A stretch of 64,000 nt of DNA from Saprospiraceae bacterium (GTDB lineage: Bacteria > Bacteroidota > Bacteroidia > Chitinophagales > Saprospiraceae): contig JAHDIE010000005.1 in NCBI GenBank assembly GCA_020630955.1, forward strand, positions 1 through 64,000, written 5' to 3'. Numbering within the stretch: the stretch's first letter is position 1; each line of letters opens with the position of its first letter. The notes beneath the pieces were generated by a model. It worked only from the letters and a program-made list of their open reading frames with translations, searched no databases and was not told the origin of the DNA. The translations under genes were made by a program, and so were the position numbers. Of this stretch, positions 63,195 through 64,000 are shown in pieces.

Positions 63195-63226
63195 AAAAGC
63201 CCACTTTTTCTGAGTGGGCTTTTACT
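63195..63226. terminator. Bidirectional terminator between lpdA and the helicase gene
   Basis: AAAAGCCCACT (63195-63205) pairs with AGTGGGCTTTT (63213-63223) around a 7-nt loop. T tracts follow on both strands (TTTT on plus; TTTTTTATTTTT on minus). Confidence 0.92.
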
Positions 63227-64000
63227 ATCTTTTTGCTTTGCTAATGGCTCCTGATCTTTTATTTGAACTTTTAGAATTTCTCTTATTCTTTTTGATCCCA
63301 TCATTGTTTCTTTTTTGCCTTCGGGCTTCAATTGCTGCCATTTTTCTTTTCTGCTTTTCTTTATTGAGTTCTTTTTTTTCTTTAGCTGTCAATGGTTTTT
63401 CAGTTTGAGGAAAAGGATGGTCGTCAATGGTTTCAGCTTTAAACTTAATTAGCTTCTGAACGTCCTTCATAAAAACATTATCCTCCGGTTCAGAGATTGA
63501 GATGGCAATTCCATTATTTCCAGCTCTTCCCGATCGACCTATTCTATGTACATAAGTTTCTGGAATATTAGGAATATTAAAGTTTACTACATATTGTAAT
63601 TTATCGATATCAATACCCCTAGCAGCAATGTCAGTAGCAACTAGTAATTTTATTTTACCTTCTTTAAAATCCTTTAATGCTTTTTGTCTTTGATTTTGTG
63701 ATTTGTTGCCATGGATTGCTGCAGATTTTATCTTCTCCTTTTTGAGAAATCTTGCAATTTTGTCAGCACCATGTTTTGTTCTTGCGAATAAAAGAACCTG
63801 GTCATCAATTGTATTTTTTAATAAATGCAAAAGTAAATTCCTTTTGTCTATTCTATTTGTGTAATACACATATTGTTGTATTGTTTCTGCCGTCGAAGAA
63901 ACTGGTGAAACTTCTACCTTTTGAGGATGTTTTAAAATTGTCTTGGATAAAGTAACAATATTATCAGGCATTGTTGCAGAGAAAAATAAAGATTGTCTTT
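63225..64000 (-). CDS. DEAD-box RNA helicase, C-terminal part (RhlE-like), cut by the window edge
   Basis: The frame is open at the right edge: the visible part begins QSLFFSATMPDNI, the SAT motif (III) that separates the two RecA-like domains, so the N-terminal half lies outside. The second domain has the helicase motifs: VLLFARTKHGADKIA, AAIHGNKSQNQRQKAL, LLVATDIAARGIDI and YVHRIGRSGRAGNNGIA. The last 80 residues are a lysine/arginine-rich tail, as in RhlE-type proteins acting on structured RNA and ribosome assembly. An ATG at 63971 is internal, not the start. The gene ends at the shared terminator with lpdA. Confidence 0.95.
   Translation of the reverse strand, partial: RQSLFFSATMPDNIVTLSKTILKHPQKVEVSPVSSTAETIQQYVYYTNRIDKRNLLLHLLKNTIDDQVLLFARTKHGADKIARFLKKEKIKSAAIHGNKSQNQRQKALKDFKEGKIKLLVATDIAARGIDIDKLQYVVNFNIPNIPETYVHRIGRSGRAGNNGIAISISEPEDNVFMKDVQKLIKFKAETIDDHPFPQTEKPLTAKEKKELNKEKQKRKMAAIEARRQKRNNDGIKKNKRNSKSSNKRSGAISKAKR

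Noticed and set aside
1-64000. Search for CRISPR arrays, insertion sequences, integrases, phage genes or toxin-antitoxin pairs
   Set aside because: No regular direct repeats with spacers, transposase or integrase motifs, or paired small toxin-like genes were seen.

Overview
The window is AT-rich DNA from a member of the Bacteroidota, most likely a Saprospiria/Saprospiraceae-type or related environmental lineage (inference, no phylogeny run). Supporting signs: secreted proteins ending in type IX secretion (T9SS) sorting domains of both type A and type B; many short N-terminal lipoprotein signals; a TonB-dependent receptor with a carboxypeptidase-like N-terminal domain; promoter-like boxes matching the Bacteroidota consensus TTTG / TAnnTTTG (clearest at 43180, 61747 and in front of the SRP RNA and tRNA genes); and almost no Shine-Dalgarno sequences at starts. 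No insertion sequence, prophage, integrase or CRISPR array was seen. The window looks like stable chromosome.

Layout. 1-6113: a left-edge partial gene, a large FG-GAP/ASPIC lipoprotein, and a Tas-like aldo/keto reductase paired with a coiled-coil protein. 6238-10057: an LEA-like helical repeat protein, then an ECF sigma factor / membrane-barrel / lipoprotein operon that uses only TTG and GTG starts. 10121-18159: MazG-like pyrophosphohydrolase, BNR-repeat T9SS protein, serine hydrolase, ndk, nrnA, an FKBP lipoprotein and prfB with its programmed +1 frameshift. 18277-24003: secreted or envelope proteins of mostly unknown role. 24240-29552: M20 amidohydrolase and the fadN-fadA beta-oxidation pair. 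29725-38287: TonB receptor, arylsulfotransferase-like T9SS protein, then a probable exopolysaccharide block (YaiO-like barrel, degenerate receiver, membrane/HEAT-like protein, processive GT2). 38326-43122: tRNA-Arg, cohesin-like T9SS protein, and ccmB-ccmC-ccmD-gdhA.

43257-52928: amidase, LuxE-like protein, small lipoprotein, Spx/ArsC-like protein, nucleoside phosphorylase, transaldolase-like aldolase, SRP RNA, RluA-type pseudouridine synthase, mqnD (futalosine menaquinone route), two tandem mini transcription units, alanine dehydrogenase, a small HTH protein and ornithine aminotransferase. 53016-64000: a TPR / outer-membrane barrel / rhomboid operon, pruA, coaD, a WG-repeat lipoprotein, lpdA, and the C-terminal part of a DEAD-box helicase cut by the right edge.

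How they work together: gdhA, ald, rocD and pruA form an amino-acid nitrogen theme (ornithine to glutamate semialdehyde to glutamate to 2-oxoglutarate; alanine to pyruvate). The ccm genes mature c-type cytochromes and mqnD feeds menaquinone, both for respiration. The items most worth follow-up are the YaiO-receiver-HEAT-GT2 block, the duplicated promoter-leader-terminator units at 49.7-49.9 kb, the TPR-barrel-rhomboid operon, the SPY variant of the RF2 recognition tripeptide, and the cysteine cluster in ornithine aminotransferase.
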